Source of the DNA: Bacillus sp. Marseille-Q3570
GTDB lineage: Bacteria > Bacillota > Bacilli > Bacillales > Fictibacillaceae
DNA length: 64,000 bases
Direction: 5' to 3'
Assembly: GCF_946151055.1 (NCBI RefSeq)
Contig: NZ_CAMGYZ010000009.1
Coordinates: forward strand, 1 to 64,000
Of this stretch, positions 44,884 to 55,413 are shown piece by piece. Below the pieces are notes generated by a model. That model was given only the letters and a program-made list of their open reading frames with translations, had not been told where the DNA came from and did not search any database. The position numbers were made by a program, and so were the translations under genes. The first letter of the stretch is position 1. Each line of letters opens with the position of its first letter.

Positions 44884-47204
44884 TTTCCCCCACCTATCAA
44901 TGCTTCTTTTAATACCTCATCCAAATGAGAGACAGGTATGAAGGTGAGATCCTTCTTTACACTATCCGGAATATCATCCAGATCCTTTTCATTTTCTTTA
45001 GGGAAAATGATCCGCTCCAATCCTGCTCGATGGGCACTTAATGTTTTTTCTTTTAAACCGCCAATTGGAAGTACACGACCTCGGAGAGTGATTTCTCCGG
45101 TCATCCCGACTTCTTTTCGGACAGGGCGGTTAGTGAGCGCTGATATAAGCGCTGTAGCCATCGTAATCCCTGCTGAAGGACCATCCTTTGGTGTAGCTCC
45201 TTCCGGCACATGGATATGAATATCATTTTTCTCAGAAAACTCAGGATCGATATTCAATTCTTCAGCACGAGAACGAATATAACTGAAAGCTGCCTGTGCA
45301 GATTCCTTCATTACATCGCCAAGCTTCCCAGTCAAGATCAGCTTTCCTTTCCCAGAAGATACTGAAACCTCTATGGAAAGTGTATCTCCGCCGGCAGTCG
45401 TATAGGCGAGACCCGTAGCAGCACCGATTTGATCTTCTTCTTCCGCTTGTCCGTATCGGAATTTAGGTTTGCCCAGGTAATTTCCAAGCGTTTTCTCAGT
45501 AATGATGACACGTTTTTTATCGCCTGAAACAAGTTCTTTTGCTGCTTTTCTACATAAGGAAGCAATCTGTCGTTCGAGATTACGTACACCTGCTTCACGA
45601 GTATAACGCCGGATCACTTGCATAAGTGCCTCATCACGGATTTGGAATTTTCCTTTCGTCAATCCATGTGCTTTCGTCTGTTTCTTTACAAGGTATTGAT
45701 TCGCGATGTGGAGCTTCTCAACTTCAGTATAGCCAGCAATCTGAATCATTTCCATCCGATCCAACAACGGTCCAGGAATCGTAGAAATGTTATTAGCGGT
45801 CGTTACAAACAACACTTTAGATAAATCATAAGGTTCTTCAATAAAGTGATCGCTGAACGTATTATTTTGCTCAGGATCAAGCACCTCTAACAAAGCTGAT
45901 GCTGGATCGCCGCGAAAGTCATTGGACATCTTATCGATTTCATCAAGTAAAAATACCGGATTCACCGAACCAGCTTTTTTCATTCCCTGTATGAGCCGTC
46001 CTGGCATCGCACCGACATATGTTCTACGGTGCCCGCGGATTTCTGCCTCATCCCGTACACCACCTAGCGAAATCCTGACGAAGTTACGACCAAGCGTCCT
46101 TGCAATCGAGCGGGCAAGAGATGTTTTCCCGACTCCCGGAGGTCCTACCAAACATAGGATCGGTCCTTTCAGAGAATTTGTAAGCTGTTGTACAGCAAGA
46201 TATTCAAGGACTCTTTCCTTCACCTTTTCAAGTCCATAGTGATCCTCATTCAGGATTTTTTCAGCATGATTGATATCAAGATTGTCTTCCGTCTCTTTTA
46301 CCCAAGGAATATTCAAGAGCCAATCGATATAGTTACGGATTACGCCGCTTTCAGCAGAGCTTTGCGGCATTTTTTCATACCGGTCCAGTTCTTTCAGTGC
46401 CGTTTTCCTAACGTTATCAGGCATTTGGGATTCTTCGATTTTTTCCCGTAGTGACGTGACTTCCCCAGCTTTACCTTCTTTGTCACCCAATTCCTTCTGG
46501 ATGGCTTTCATCTGTTCACGAAGGTAATATTCTTTCTGGGTCCGTTCCATTGACTTTTTGACGCGCTGGCCGATTTTCTTTTCAAGACCGAGTACTTCTT
46601 TTTCATTGTTCAGAATTTGAATGATTTTATTAAGACGGTCTTTGATCTCGAGTGTTTCTAAAATTTCTTGCTTTTGTTTGATTTTTAACGGCAAATGGGA
46701 TGAGACGATATCTGCCAATCTGCCAGGTTCTTCGATGTCTTGGACAGATGCAAGAGTTTCAGCTGTCACTTTCTTCGAGAGGTTTATGTATTGTTCGAAA
46801 TGATGCAATAAGGTACGCATCAGAGCCATTTCTTCAGCATCTGCCTCATCACGCTCCTCGATCAATTTGACTTTCACTTCAAGATATCCTGTTTCTTCTT
46901 CATCTTTATATGAAGTGATTTCCCCTCGTTGAACTCCTTCAACAAGGACTCTGATTGTTCCATTCGGAAGCTTTAGCATTTGATTGACTTTTACAATCGT
47001 CCCTAATTTATAAATTTCATCTTCCGTTGGTTCTTCTATGGCCACTTCTTTTTGAGTGGATAAAAATATGTGCTGGTCGTCCATCATTACTTTCTCAAGG
47101 GCTTGTACAGACTTCTTGCGTCCAACATCCAAGTGGAGAACCATACCTGGATAAACAAGAAGACCTCTTAGTGGCAACAATGGTATTTTTCTCGTTTGAG
47201 CCAT
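44880..47204 (-). CDS. lonA: ATP-dependent protease LonA
   Basis: Encodes 774 residues, identical in length to B. subtilis LonA. The N-terminal LON domain starts [17 protein letters not shown]; the AAA+ module has Walker [14 protein letters not shown] at about 350, and the protease domain carries the catalytic serine in [11 protein letters not shown] and the lysine in [14 protein letters not shown]. It degrades misfolded and regulatory proteins. The ATG at 47204 follows GGAGGTG; a further upstream in-frame ATG would prepend 29 residues that precede this site. A candidate sigma-A promoter lies at 47337-47365. Confidence 0.97.
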   Translation of the reverse strand: MAQTRKIPLLPLRGLLVYPGMVLHLDVGRKKSVQALEKVMMDDQHIFLSTQKEVAIEEPTEDEIYKLGTIVKVNQMLKLPNGTIRVLVEGVQRGEITSYKDEEETGYLEVKVKLIEERDEADAEEMALMRTLLHHFEQYINLSKKVTAETLASVQDIEEPGRLADIVSSHLPLKIKQKQEILETLEIKDRLNKIIQILNNEKEVLGLEKKIGQRVKKSMERTQKEYYLREQMKAIQKELGDKEGKAGEVTSLREKIEESQMPDNVRKTALKELDRYEKMPQSSAESGVIRNYIDWLLNIPWVKETEDNLDINHAEKILNEDHYGLEKVKERVLEYLAVQQLTNSLKGPILCLVGPPGVGKTSLARSIARTLGRNFVRISLGGVRDEAEIRGHRRTYVGAMPGRLIQGMKKAGSVNPVFLLDEIDKMSNDFRGDPASALLEVLDPEQNNTFSDHFIEEPYDLSKVLFVTTANNISTIPGPLLDRMEMIQIAGYTEVEKLHIANQYLVKKQTKAHGLTKGKFQIRDEALMQVIRRYTREAGVRNLERQIASLCRKAAKELVSGDKKRVIITEKTLGNYLGKPKFRYGQAEEEDQIGAATGLAYTTAGGDTLSIEVSVSSGKGKLILTGKLGDVMKESAQAAFSYIRSRAEELNIDPEFSEKNDIHIHVPEGATPKDGPSAGITMATALISALTNRPVRKEVGMTGEITLRGRVLPIGGLKEKTLSAHRAGLERIIFPKENEKDLDDIPDSVKKDLTFIPVSHLDEVLKEALIGGGK

Positions 47205-47336
47205 AGAAACACACCTCCAAGTTCTATTTAACACGCTGATCTTAAATTCCTTCCCTGATTTCAATGGAAAAGCCGGAAAGAAAGCATTCAACTCAGCTTC
47301 ATGATCATAACGAAAAATAGGTATTTCATCTTATCA

Positions 47337-47365
47337 ATTTTACCCGTAAATCCAAGGTTTGTCTA
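47337..47365 (-). promoter_or_regulatory. Candidate promoter of lonA
   Basis: -35 TAGACA (47365-47360), a 17-base spacer and -10 TAAAAT (47342-47337) give an acceptable sigma-A pattern 130 bases before lonA. No CIRCE or CtsR operator was recognised. Confidence 0.45.
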
Positions 47366-47439
47366 ATAAGTACCATTCATATTTGTCTGTTGTTAATGTA
47401 CGCTTATGATTCAATATATAGGTCCTGGAAATCTATAAA

Positions 47440-47500
47440 CAGTGGAAAGATACGAGACTCCTGCAGGAAAAGGGACCCAAGCGATAGTACCCAACACTTT
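47440..47500. repeat. Decayed copy of the 130-bp repeat
   Basis: GAGACTCCTGCAGGAAAAGGGACC matches the left third of the element at 33865-33994; the rest is lost or unrecognisable. It lies in the lonA-lonB gap. Confidence 0.6.
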
Positions 47501-47591
47501 TAAAAGGATCTTCGAGTATGAAAATGAACTTCGACTGAATACCACCACGTCCTATGGTGAACGTCGATCCACGGCATTAACAATATAGTAC

Positions 47592-47627
47592 AAAAAGAAA
47601 CCCCCGCCTCAAACAACCTTTGGCGAG
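47592..47627 (-). terminator. Terminator of lonB
   Basis: CCTCGCC pairs with GGCGGGG on the minus strand, followed by TTTCTTTTT. The stem arms flank and overlap the lonB stop codon region. Confidence 0.75.
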
Positions 47628-49276
47628 GACTCTTGCGTAGTGATACTATCGACTCTTTCTTTATGATATTTTTCCTTGAAGACGTGTTCAAAAACCTCTT
47701 CTAAGTGTTCGACGTATACAATTTCGACACCTTCGATTTGTTTAAGGATCGATTGTTGGTTTTCTTTTGGTACAAAGACAGTTTGGACACCTGCTTGACT
47801 TGCGGCTGAAACTTTTGCAAAGACACCGCCAACAGGTTTTACACTTCCGTGTATACTGATCTCACCCGTCATCGCTATTTGATTGTCCACTTTAATACCC
47901 TTGATCGCAGAATAAATAGCGGTTGCGATCGCTATACCTGCTGAAGGTCCATCGACTGGAGCACCACCTGGGAAATTGATATGGATATCATAGTTACTAG
48001 AAGGAACGCCCATTCTTCTAAGGACCGTCAACACATTTTCAACTGAACTTTTCGCCAGGCTTTTACGTCTTATCGATTTGGATTGGCTTCCGATGCTCTC
48101 CTCCTCGACGATACCTGTAATCATAATCGAGCCTTTTTCTTTTGATGGAATCACGGTCGCTTCAATTTCAAGAAGAGCACCAGTATTAGGGCCATAGACC
48201 GCTAATCCGTTGATATAGCCGACTCGAGGAACTGGATATATCTTGGATTCCATTCGAGGAGACAACTGACTTGAATGGAGGACCCATTCTATATCATTTT
48301 TTGTCAGATGGTTACGATCTTCAGTTATCGCCAGGCCTGCTGCGATCTGAACACTGTTTACAGCTTCGCGCCCATTCCGAGCATACTGGGAAAGTAAGGT
48401 CAAGGCACTTTCTTCAATTGTAAAATGGATTTTCTCAACTGCTCTCTTTGCAATGCGGATGATATCATTGGCAGTAAGCTCTTTGAAAAAGATTTCAAGA
48501 CACCTTGATCGGATAGCAGGCGGAATTTCATCAGGAGTCCGTGTCGTTGCACCAATCAAGCGAAAATCAGCCGGTAATCCATTTTGAAAAATATCATGGA
48601 TATGCTGGGGAATCTGGTTGTTCTCTTCACTGTAATAAGCACTTTCTAAAAAAACTTTACGATCTTCTAATACCTTAAGAAGCTTGTTCATTTGGATCGG
48701 ATGCAGTTCTCCGATTTCGTCGATGAAGAGTACTCCGCCATGCGCATTCGTGACTGCCCCTTGCTTCGGTTGTGGAATACCAGCTTGCCCCATCGCTCCC
48801 GCGCCCTGGTAGATCGGGTCATGGACAGAACCGATCAGCGGGTCGGCAATTCCACGCTCATCAAAACGTGCTGTAGTTGCATCCAACTCTACAAAAACAG
48901 CATTGGGTTTGAAAGGGGATCGGGCATTTTTCTTTGCTTCCTCTAATACAATTCTTGCAGCAGCAGTCTTCCCGACTCCTGGTGGCCCATAGATGATGAC
49001 GTGCTGGGGGTTAGGACCACATAACGCCGCTTTTAAAGCCCGGATTCCTTCAGCCTGGCCTATAATTTCATCAAAGCGGGATGGTCTCACTTTTTCAGAT
49101 AATGGCTCGCTTAACGAGATACTTCTCAATCTTCGAAGCTGATCCATTTCCTTTCGTGATTCTTTATCTATCGAGACTTTTTGAGTCCGTTGATTTCGTA
49201 GTAAATTCCAAAAGTAGAGACCGATGATGACGCCAAAGAACAGCTGGATGATCAATGCTATTCCTGTCCAACTCAT
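47609..49276 (-). CDS. lonB: LonB, membrane-anchored Lon-like protease of sporulation
   Basis: Encodes 555 residues, near the 552 of B. subtilis LonB. An N-terminal membrane segment (IALIIQLFFGVIIGLYFW) is followed by an AAA+ domain (Walker [16 protein letters not shown] at about 95) and a Lon protease domain with the serine in DGPSAGIAIA. It is forespore-expressed under sigma-F in B. subtilis. The ATG at 49276 follows AGGAGGGG; an in-frame start 36 bases upstream precedes that site. It lies between clpX and lonA as usual. Confidence 0.95.
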   Translation of the reverse strand: MSWTGIALIIQLFFGVIIGLYFWNLLRNQRTQKVSIDKESRKEMDQLRRLRSISLSEPLSEKVRPSRFDEIIGQAEGIRALKAALCGPNPQHVIIYGPPGVGKTAAARIVLEEAKKNARSPFKPNAVFVELDATTARFDERGIADPLIGSVHDPIYQGAGAMGQAGIPQPKQGAVTNAHGGVLFIDEIGELHPIQMNKLLKVLEDRKVFLESAYYSEENNQIPQHIHDIFQNGLPADFRLIGATTRTPDEIPPAIRSRCLEIFFKELTANDIIRIAKRAVEKIHFTIEESALTLLSQYARNGREAVNSVQIAAGLAITEDRNHLTKNDIEWVLHSSQLSPRMESKIYPVPRVGYINGLAVYGPNTGALLEIEATVIPSKEKGSIMITGIVEEESIGSQSKSIRRKSLAKSSVENVLTVLRRMGVPSSNYDIHINFPGGAPVDGPSAGIAIATAIYSAIKGIKVDNQIAMTGEISIHGSVKPVGGVFAKVSAASQAGVQTVFVPKENQQSILKQIEGVEIVYVEHLEEVFEHVFKEKYHKERVDSITTQESSPKVV

Positions 49277-49442
49277 GCCTTCCCCTCCTATATGTATGTG
49301 TTTTCGTATCAATTAGTATCTCCGAGCATGTGTTGGACTAAACGTTATTTTCTGAATTGGATGAAGGAATTTACTTTAAATTAAGCTGCTATTTCGTTCA
49401 TTTGAATAGTTAAAGGATACAAGGATGCTTATTTTTTGACAG

Positions 49443-49473
49443 AAAAAAACACTCTGCTCGAGGCAGAGTGTTT
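49443..49473 (-). terminator. Terminator of clpX
   Basis: A perfect stem AAACACTCTGC / GCAGAGTGTTT with a five-base loop is followed by TTTTCT on the minus strand after the clpX stop. Confidence 0.93.
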
Positions 49474-49486
49474 GATCAATCACTCA

Positions 49487-50761
49487 TTATGCACTTTCTT
49501 TAGGTTTCTTTTTTTCATCGATAACAGTACCATCTTCAAGAACAAGCTGCGGCGGTACTTTATCTGTAACAGTTTCTGCGGTAATGACACACTTGTTGAT
49601 ATCTTCACGTGATGGAAGATCGAACATTACATCAAGCATGATACCTTCAATGATGGAACGCAGACCACGTGCTCCGGTTTTACGTTCAATAGCTTGCTTC
49701 GCGATTTCGCTAAGGGCATCATCAGTGAACTCAAGCTCGACATCATCCAGCTGCAACAACTTCTTGTATTGTTTTACAAGTGCGTTCTTCGGTTTAGTCA
49801 GGATTTCAACCAATGCTTCTTCATCTAGCGGCGTCAAGCTGGATGTAACAGGCAGACGACCGATGAATTCAGGTATAAGCCCGAATCGAAGCAAGTCTTC
49901 AGGTAATACTTTTGATAAGTATTCACCTTGTTTAAGTTCAGCTTTTTCGGAAGTCTCAGTCCCGAATCCGATGACTTTCTTACCGAGACGACGTTTAACA
50001 ATCTGTTCGATTCCATCAAATGCTCCACCACAAATGAACAGGATATTCGTGGTATCGATTTGGATGAATTCTTGATGAGGATGCTTACGTCCACCTTGAG
50101 GAGGCACACTTGCAACAGTTCCTTCAAGGATTTTAAGTAAAGCTTGTTGTACACCTTCACCAGATACATCACGTGTGATCGATGGATTTTCAGACTTACG
50201 TGCAATCTTGTCGATTTCATCGATGTAAATGATACCGCGCTCTGCTTTTTCAACATCATAGTCTGCAGACTGGATCAATTTGAGCAAGATATTTTCCACA
50301 TCTTCCCCTACGTAACCAGCTTCAGTTAAAGATGTAGCATCAGCAATTGCGAACGGTACATTCAAGATACGCGCTAATGTTTGAGCCAGTAATGTTTTAC
50401 CGCTACCGGTCGGTCCGATCATTGCTATATTACTTTTTGCCAGCTCAACATCATCTGATTTTTTAGATGCGTTGATACGTTTGTAATGGTTATAAACCGC
50501 TACGGACAGCGATTTTTTCGCTTGGTCCTGACCGATTACATAATCATCAAGGATTTTCCGGATTTCTTGTGGTTTCGGAACATCTTTAAACTCAACATCT
50601 TCTTCCGTTCCAAGTTCCTCTTCTACGATTTCTGTACACAATTCGATACATTCATCACAAATATAGACACCTGGTCCGGCAACCAGTTTACGTACTTGAT
50701 CTTGTGTCTTACCACAAAAAGAACATTTCAATTGCCCTTTTTCTTCATTAAATTTAAACAT
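49487..50761 (-). CDS. clpX: ClpX, ATPase and unfoldase of the ClpXP protease
   Basis: Encodes 424 residues. The N-terminal zinc-binding domain has C13, C16, C35 and C38, Walker A GPTGSGKT is at 116-123, and the IGF loop for ClpP docking is in VIGFGTE. ClpX delivers substrates such as SsrA-tagged proteins and Spx to ClpP. The ATG follows AGGGGTG. It lies downstream of tig with a 360-base gap carrying its own promoter region. Confidence 0.98.
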   Translation of the reverse strand: MFKFNEEKGQLKCSFCGKTQDQVRKLVAGPGVYICDECIELCTEIVEEELGTEEDVEFKDVPKPQEIRKILDDYVIGQDQAKKSLSVAVYNHYKRINASKKSDDVELAKSNIAMIGPTGSGKTLLAQTLARILNVPFAIADATSLTEAGYVGEDVENILLKLIQSADYDVEKAERGIIYIDEIDKIARKSENPSITRDVSGEGVQQALLKILEGTVASVPPQGGRKHPHQEFIQIDTTNILFICGGAFDGIEQIVKRRLGKKVIGFGTETSEKAELKQGEYLSKVLPEDLLRFGLIPEFIGRLPVTSSLTPLDEEALVEILTKPKNALVKQYKKLLQLDDVELEFTDDALSEIAKQAIERKTGARGLRSIIEGIMLDVMFDLPSREDINKCVITAETVTDKVPPQLVLEDGTVIDEKKKPKESA

Positions 50762-51069
50762 TGAATCACCCCTAAGAATGGTTTGGATGAGTTGTTACTT
50801 TTAGTTATTTGTCATAGTGTGTATTTTACACATTGAAAGATTTCCAATATGTTTTGAGAGTAACAAATCTGTCTTTGGAATCCATTATTGTTATGTATTT
50901 GATTTTATCACGAAGAGCCGTAAAACAAAAATAATAACGCTTTGTTATGTAAAATTCAATTGGTGATATGTATCAGTATAGTCATAAAACAGCAGGACGA
51001 TTCCTAAATAAAAAATATATTTTCGTCACTCACACACAATGATATTCGAGGCTGAAAAGAGCCATTTTT
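50762..51069. other. clpX promoter region
   Basis: No gene is supported. On the minus strand an extended -10 TGATAAAAT (50909-50902) is the best promoter candidate, about 140 bases before clpX; its -35 is weak. Confidence 0.35.
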
Positions 51070-51105
51070 GTATAAAACAAGGCACGAAAATTCGCGCCTT
51101 GTTTT
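51070..51105 (-). terminator. Terminator of tig
   Basis: AAAACAAGGC pairs with GCCTTGTTTT around a 12-base loop, 16 bases after the tig stop. Confidence 0.82.
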
Positions 51106-51121
51106 AATATCTTACTTTATA

Positions 51122-52417
51122 TTATGCAACAGTCTTGCTATTCTCTACAAGAAAATCGATTGCTTTACGAACTTTCAAATCACCCTTCAACAAGTCCGGG
51201 CCACCTTGCATAGCTAACATTTGCTTCATCTTTTCAACTTCCATTTGGTACATTTCAGCCATCTTCTTGATTTCTTCTTCAACTTCTTCATCAGAAATTT
51301 CGATGTTTTCAGCTTCAGCGATCGCTTCAAGAGTCAAGTTTGTACGAACACGCTTTTCCGCGTCTTCTTTCATTTGTTCTTTCAATTGATCTTCAGAAGT
51401 TCCTGAGAACTGATAGTACATATCAAGGTTCATACCTTGCATTTGTAGACGTTGGTCGAATTCCTTCATCATACGGTCAAGTTCAGCATTCACCATTGCT
51501 TCAGGCACATCGATTTCTGCGTTATCAGACGCTTTTTGAACAAGTTGATCTTTCATTTCATTTTCAGCTTGAGTTGTTTTATCATTTTGAAGACGCTCTT
51601 TGATTTGGGTTTTCAACTCATCAAGAGTTTCAACTTCTTCATTAGCATCCTTAGCGAATTCATCGTCAAGCTCAGGAAGTTCCAGCTGCTTGATTTCATG
51701 AATTTTCACTTTGAATGTTGCTGCTTTTCCAGCAAGCTCTTCAGCATGGTATTCTTCAGGGAATGTTACTTCAACATCCTTTTCAGCTCCAGCTTCTTCA
51801 CCTTCCAGTTGCTCTTCGAATCCTGGGATGAATGATCCAGAACCGATTTCAAGGGAATAATTCTCAGCTGTTCCGCCTTCGAATGCCTCACCATCAACAT
51901 ATCCTGCAAAATCGATGACGACAGTATCGCCTTTTTCGACTTTCCCATCTTCTTTAACTGTCAGTTCAGCATTCTTCTTTTGAAGAGCTGTCAATTCTTC
52001 TTGTACATCTTCATCTGTCACTTCTGTGTCCTGCTTTTCAACTTCAAGGCCTTTGTACTCGCCAAGTTTAACTTCAGGTTTTACAGTAACAGTCGCTTTG
52101 AAAACAAGGTTTTTACCTTTTTCCATTTGCTCGATGTCAACATCAGGTTGGTCAACAGGGTCGATTCCTGTTTCTTCTACTGCTTGGCTGTATGCGCTAG
52201 GAAGCAGGATATCTAGAGCGTCCTGATAAAGTGCTTCTACTCCGAAACGCTTTTCAAACATTGAACGTGGTACTTTCCCCTTACGGAAGCCTGGTACGTT
52301 CACCTTTTTAACGACTTTTTTGAACGCTTGATCCAATGCTTCATTTACACGTTCAGCATCGACATCAATGGTCAATACACCTTGATTACCTTCTTGCTTT
52401 TCCCATTTTGCACTCAT
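51122..52417 (-). CDS. tig: Trigger factor
   Basis: Encodes 431 residues. Trigger factor binds the ribosome exit tunnel and assists folding of nascent chains. The ribosome-binding signature [17 protein letters not shown] is at about 43-59, and the FKBP-type prolyl isomerase domain ([17 protein letters not shown]) is at about 155-245. The C-terminal helical arms are charged, as usual. The ATG at 52417 lies behind GGAGGG; a start 21 bases earlier precedes that site. Confidence 0.97.
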   Translation of the reverse strand: MSAKWEKQEGNQGVLTIDVDAERVNEALDQAFKKVVKKVNVPGFRKGKVPRSMFEKRFGVEALYQDALDILLPSAYSQAVEETGIDPVDQPDVDIEQMEKGKNLVFKATVTVKPEVKLGEYKGLEVEKQDTEVTDEDVQEELTALQKKNAELTVKEDGKVEKGDTVVIDFAGYVDGEAFEGGTAENYSLEIGSGSFIPGFEEQLEGEEAGAEKDVEVTFPEEYHAEELAGKAATFKVKIHEIKQLELPELDDEFAKDANEEVETLDELKTQIKERLQNDKTTQAENEMKDQLVQKASDNAEIDVPEAMVNAELDRMMKEFDQRLQMQGMNLDMYYQFSGTSEDQLKEQMKEDAEKRVRTNLTLEAIAEAENIEISDEEVEEEIKKMAEMYQMEVEKMKQMLAMQGGPDLLKGDLKVRKAIDFLVENSKTVA

Positions 52418-52524
52418 GACTATAATTCCCTCCAACATTTATCTTCTTATAACTTCATTAACGTACGAATGAGTTTGCAACCACTACATTATAACACATG
52501 AACATTGGTTTTCAACTAGTTCAG

Positions 52525-53574
52525 CTAGTCATCCTGCAGACCGACTTCTTTCATTGATAGACGTTCGATTTCCAAGATCTTTTCAACAACATCATTAAGT
52601 AACTCTTCATCCAATGAAAAGGCAACTTGCAGTTCGTCTCCATCATAATCCATACCATTCAACCTGTGTGCAACCTCAAGAACCGCCACTGCCCATAATT
52701 GTTCATTGAGAGGTTCGGGCTGAAACGGATAGATCATGAACAAGTAATGATCCCAAATTTGCACGGCCATTTCTAGCAAAGTCGGGTTCTGTTGCTCAAG
52801 TTGATGCTCAATAATCGTCTTTACGAGTCGGTAAAACTGTCCTTCCGGTATATCATGTAGTTGATCAGGACTAACACTCATCGTCTTGCCAAATTTATGT
52901 ATACGGATTGATTCTGATGCGTCACCATCTTTCAACATCTGTAATACAATGGTCTTCAACGATGGATTGGCATCGGGATATGTAAGAAAATTCTTCAACT
53001 CGCGGCGTACAGCCGGTTGATCTGGCTTTTCTATGGATTGGACAGCTTGCCATTGTTTTTTCGAGTCCGAAGACTTTAATTGGTCTGAGAGATGCTCAAG
53101 TTCCTGATCGGAAAATTTCGTTTCAAAAACAAAGTCCTCACTCGGTTCTTCCTCTGCCATTTTGCGGCTGAAATATAAGAGTTGGTAGAAATTTTCGGCC
53201 ATTTGCGGTGGCAAGCTTTGTTCTTGTATGACAGCTTCGAGGATTTCCACTACTTCTTCATAATCACCTAATTGGATGAGGATCGATATGTAAATTTGAA
53301 GGACATCATAGTACTCTCCGATGTCTTTTTTAAGAATCTCGTCACATTTTTCCTTTGCTTCCCTTAGGTCACCTAACTCAACCAGGCTCAAGACCACTCC
53401 AACGTTGCCTTGTGGGTGATCAGGTTCCATTTCGATCAACTGCCGGAAAAAATTCAGTGATTCTTTGTATTTCTTTTGTTTAAGGGCTGACATTCCCTTA
53501 TTCACAAGCTTTGCAGTAAGGTTTGGGAAGTAAACGATTTTACTGTCACGCGGCCCTTTATGGTCTTTTTCCAA
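52525..53574 (-). CDS. TPR-repeat protein, YsoA-like
   Basis: Encodes 349 residues. Tetratricopeptide-like repeats occupy about residues 25-150 (GMSALKQKKYKESLNFFRQL, LSLVELGDLREAKEKCDEIL, SILIQLGDYEEVVEILEAVI). The remainder is a helical region with DUF3196-like character. In B. subtilis the gene upstream of tig, ysoA, encodes a similar protein of unknown function. The start is TTG at 53574, six bases behind GCGGGGAG; an earlier in-frame TTG has no ribosome-binding site. Confidence 0.85.
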   Translation of the reverse strand: MEKDHKGPRDSKIVYFPNLTAKLVNKGMSALKQKKYKESLNFFRQLIEMEPDHPQGNVGVVLSLVELGDLREAKEKCDEILKKDIGEYYDVLQIYISILIQLGDYEEVVEILEAVIQEQSLPPQMAENFYQLLYFSRKMAEEEPSEDFVFETKFSDQELEHLSDQLKSSDSKKQWQAVQSIEKPDQPAVRRELKNFLTYPDANPSLKTIVLQMLKDGDASESIRIHKFGKTMSVSPDQLHDIPEGQFYRLVKTIIEHQLEQQNPTLLEMAVQIWDHYLFMIYPFQPEPLNEQLWAVAVLEVAHRLNGMDYDGDELQVAFSLDEELLNDVVEKILEIERLSMKEVGLQDD

Positions 53575-53833
53575 AACAATCTCCCCGCTTTTTATCAATC
53601 GTTTAAAGCAAGTTTAGCAGTTTAACTTCCTAAAAACAAATGTTTACATATTAATTCTATATTACAGCTGTCTTTACTGTTTTATTCAATAGGGTTCCGA
53701 TTTAGGGGTTTTCATATGTAGCATTTATGGGGCAGTTTAATCCTGCTTTTTTGTGCTCGAAGTATCTTATGAACTGTTCATACAGACATTCAGCACAGTA
53801 TTTCACGCTAAAGTGGTCATATATATTTCATAG

Positions 53834-53874
53834 TATAAAAAAACGCTCCCAAGCTTTTATGCAAAGGAAACGTT
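53834..53874 (-). terminator. Terminator after tRNA-Arg
   Basis: AACGTTTCC pairs with GGGAGCGTT (two G-T pairs) on the minus strand around a 15-base loop, followed by TTTTTTTAT. It ends the tRNA-Gly to tRNA-Arg transcript. Confidence 0.75.
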
Positions 53875-53889
53875 AGTATGTATTAAGTA

Positions 53890-53966
53890 TGGCGTCCCAG
53901 GAGCGATTCGAACGCCCGACCGACAGCTTAGAAGGCTGTTGCTCTATCCTGCTGAGCTACTGGGAC
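53890..53966 (-). tRNA. tRNA-Arg (anticodon TCT)
   Basis: The 77-nucleotide minus-strand sequence begins GTCCCAGTAGCTCAGC and folds as a full cloverleaf. The anticodon loop is CTTCTAA, giving TCT, which reads AGA. The T arm has GTTCGAATC. The CCA end is encoded. Confidence 0.96.
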
Positions 53967-54083
53967 ATAATATCAAGAAGCCTATTCATTTTTTACAACC
54001 ATCCTGTCCCTTTCTCTACAAGTTAATTCTTGATGGTGATGCGTCGGGACAACTCGTTGACTATTCACCGTGGTATCGCTCGT

Positions 54084-54105
54084 TGCTGAGCTACTGGGAC
54101 ATAAT
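54084..54105 (-). pseudogene. Fragment duplicating the 5' end of tRNA-Arg
   Basis: These 22 bases are identical to 53950-53971, covering the 5' end of tRNA-Arg (GTCCCAGTAGCTCAGC) and five flanking bases. The rest of the tRNA is absent. It may be a relic of an integration or a failed duplication. Confidence 0.8.
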
Positions 54106-54117
54106 TCAAGGTGTAAA

Positions 54118-54191
54118 TGGAGCGGGTGATGGGAATCGAACCCACGACCAGAGCTTGGAAGGCTCTTGTTTTACCACTAAACTACACCCGC
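54118..54191 (-). tRNA. tRNA-Gly (anticodon TCC)
   Basis: The 74-nucleotide minus-strand sequence begins GCGGGTGTAGTTTAGTGG, has anticodon loop CTTCCAA (TCC, reading GGA) and T arm GTTCGATTC. The CCA end is encoded. It is upstream of the tRNA-Arg fragment and gene. Confidence 0.96.
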
Positions 54192-54272
54192 ATCAATCAG
54201 CGACAATAATTAATATATCGAATTCTGACTGAAATGTCAATGGTTTTCTTTATGGTCGTGCGTCCATTTCCA

Positions 54273-54788
54273 CTAAAGTTCATATTCTGTTGATAAATCA
54301 GTCAATTCCTCTCCATCATATTCAAAGAATCGTACTCTGATATGACTGTTGTCTTTGCACTCGCAGATTGCATAAGTCCGTTCACGTCGATTTCTTGGTA
54401 AGCGAAGACTGCCTGGATTCACAAAAACCATGCCATTTTGCTCGAATGATTCTGGAACATGGGAGTGGCCGAAGAACACTAGATCCGCTCCTTGTTCCTC
54501 AGCTTTATAAGCCAAATTCATATAAGACATTTTTACATTGTATAAATGGCCATGGGTAACGAATAACCGAAATCCTTGTTCTTCAATAAGGGTTTCATTG
54601 GGAAAATCATCATGCCCTAAATCCATATTCCCCTGGACATTGTTGAAAGGTTTCAGCCTCTCATCGTCTGACGGCAGTTCAGAGTCTCCACAATGAACCA
54701 TCACATCAACCTGGTTTTTATGCAGGTCGACAACTTCTTTCAGTTCTTTGGTAAGACCATGGCTATCACTTACGAGCAGAACGTTCAT
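54273..54788 (-). CDS. Metallophosphoesterase, YsnB/YfcE family
   Basis: Encodes 171 residues, the length of B. subtilis YsnB. The calcineurin-like metal motifs are VSDSHG (residues 6-11), MVHCGDSE, NMD of NVQGNMD, FVTHGH and FFGHSHVPE. It likely hydrolyses phosphodiesters. The ATG at 54788 follows AAAAGGAGG; an in-frame start 72 bases upstream would overlap rdgB. It follows rdgB and is at the end of the gerM-rph-rdgB block. Confidence 0.93.
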   Translation of the reverse strand: MNVLLVSDSHGLTKELKEVVDLHKNQVDVMVHCGDSELPSDDERLKPFNNVQGNMDLGHDDFPNETLIEEQGFRLFVTHGHLYNVKMSYMNLAYKAEEQGADLVFFGHSHVPESFEQNGMVFVNPGSLRLPRNRRERTYAICECKDNSHIRVRFFEYDGEELTDLSTEYEL

Positions 54789-54810
54789 GTCAGGTCCTCC
54801 TTTTATGATT

Positions 54811-55404
54811 TCAAAAGATTTCAGACCAAGCGTTTCGTAATTCATGCAGCGCATTTGCACGGTGACTGATTTTGTTCTTTTCCTCAGAGATCATTTCAGC
54901 TAATGTCTTTTCTTTTGAAGGAACATAGAAGATTGGATCATAACCGAATCCATTCGTGCCTCTTCTCTCGTTCAGAATAAGCCCTTCACATTTTCCTTCG
55001 ACACTACTCGTTTCTTTCCCCGGTTGGGCTACTGCTAAAACACATACGAATCGGGCGGTACGTTGTTTTTCCGGTACAGGAACCAATTCGGCGAGTACTT
55101 TTTCTATATTAGCCTCATCATTCTTTTCTTCACCTGCATATCGTGCCGAAAAGATTCCGGGCCGTCCGTCGAGTGCGTCAATGACCAACCCGGAGTCATC
55201 CGCAATGACTGGCATATGAAGTTTTTTTGCGATTGTTTCTGCTTTGATGCTTGCGTTCTCTTTAAAACTGGACCCCGTCTCCTCTATCTCTTCATGAAAA
55301 TCCAAATTTCTCAGAGAAATTACACTTATCCCGAACTCTTCGAACATTTTGCGGAATTCCTTGACCTTCCCCTCGTTATGGGAAGCAATGATAATTTTAT
55401 CCAT
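54811..55404 (-). CDS. rdgB: Non-canonical purine NTP pyrophosphatase (XTP/dITP), RdgB/HAM1
   Basis: Encodes 197 residues. It removes XTP, ITP and dITP from nucleotide pools. Motifs IIASHNEGKVKEF at the start, VIADDSGLVIDALDG with the catalytic Asp, and FGYDPIFYVPS are complete. The ATG at 55404 follows TAGGTGA; a GTG nine bases upstream overlaps that site. It lies 10 bases after rph. Confidence 0.96.
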   Translation of the reverse strand: MDKIIIASHNEGKVKEFRKMFEEFGISVISLRNLDFHEEIEETGSSFKENASIKAETIAKKLHMPVIADDSGLVIDALDGRPGIFSARYAGEEKNDEANIEKVLAELVPVPEKQRTARFVCVLAVAQPGKETSSVEGKCEGLILNERRGTNGFGYDPIFYVPSKEKTLAEMISEEKNKISHRANALHELRNAWSEIF

Positions 55405-55413
55405 TTCAATCAC

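Noticed and set aside
47205-47291. 29-residue N-terminal extension of LonA
   Set aside because: The ATG at 47204 has GGAGGTG at correct spacing and gives exactly the B. subtilis length.
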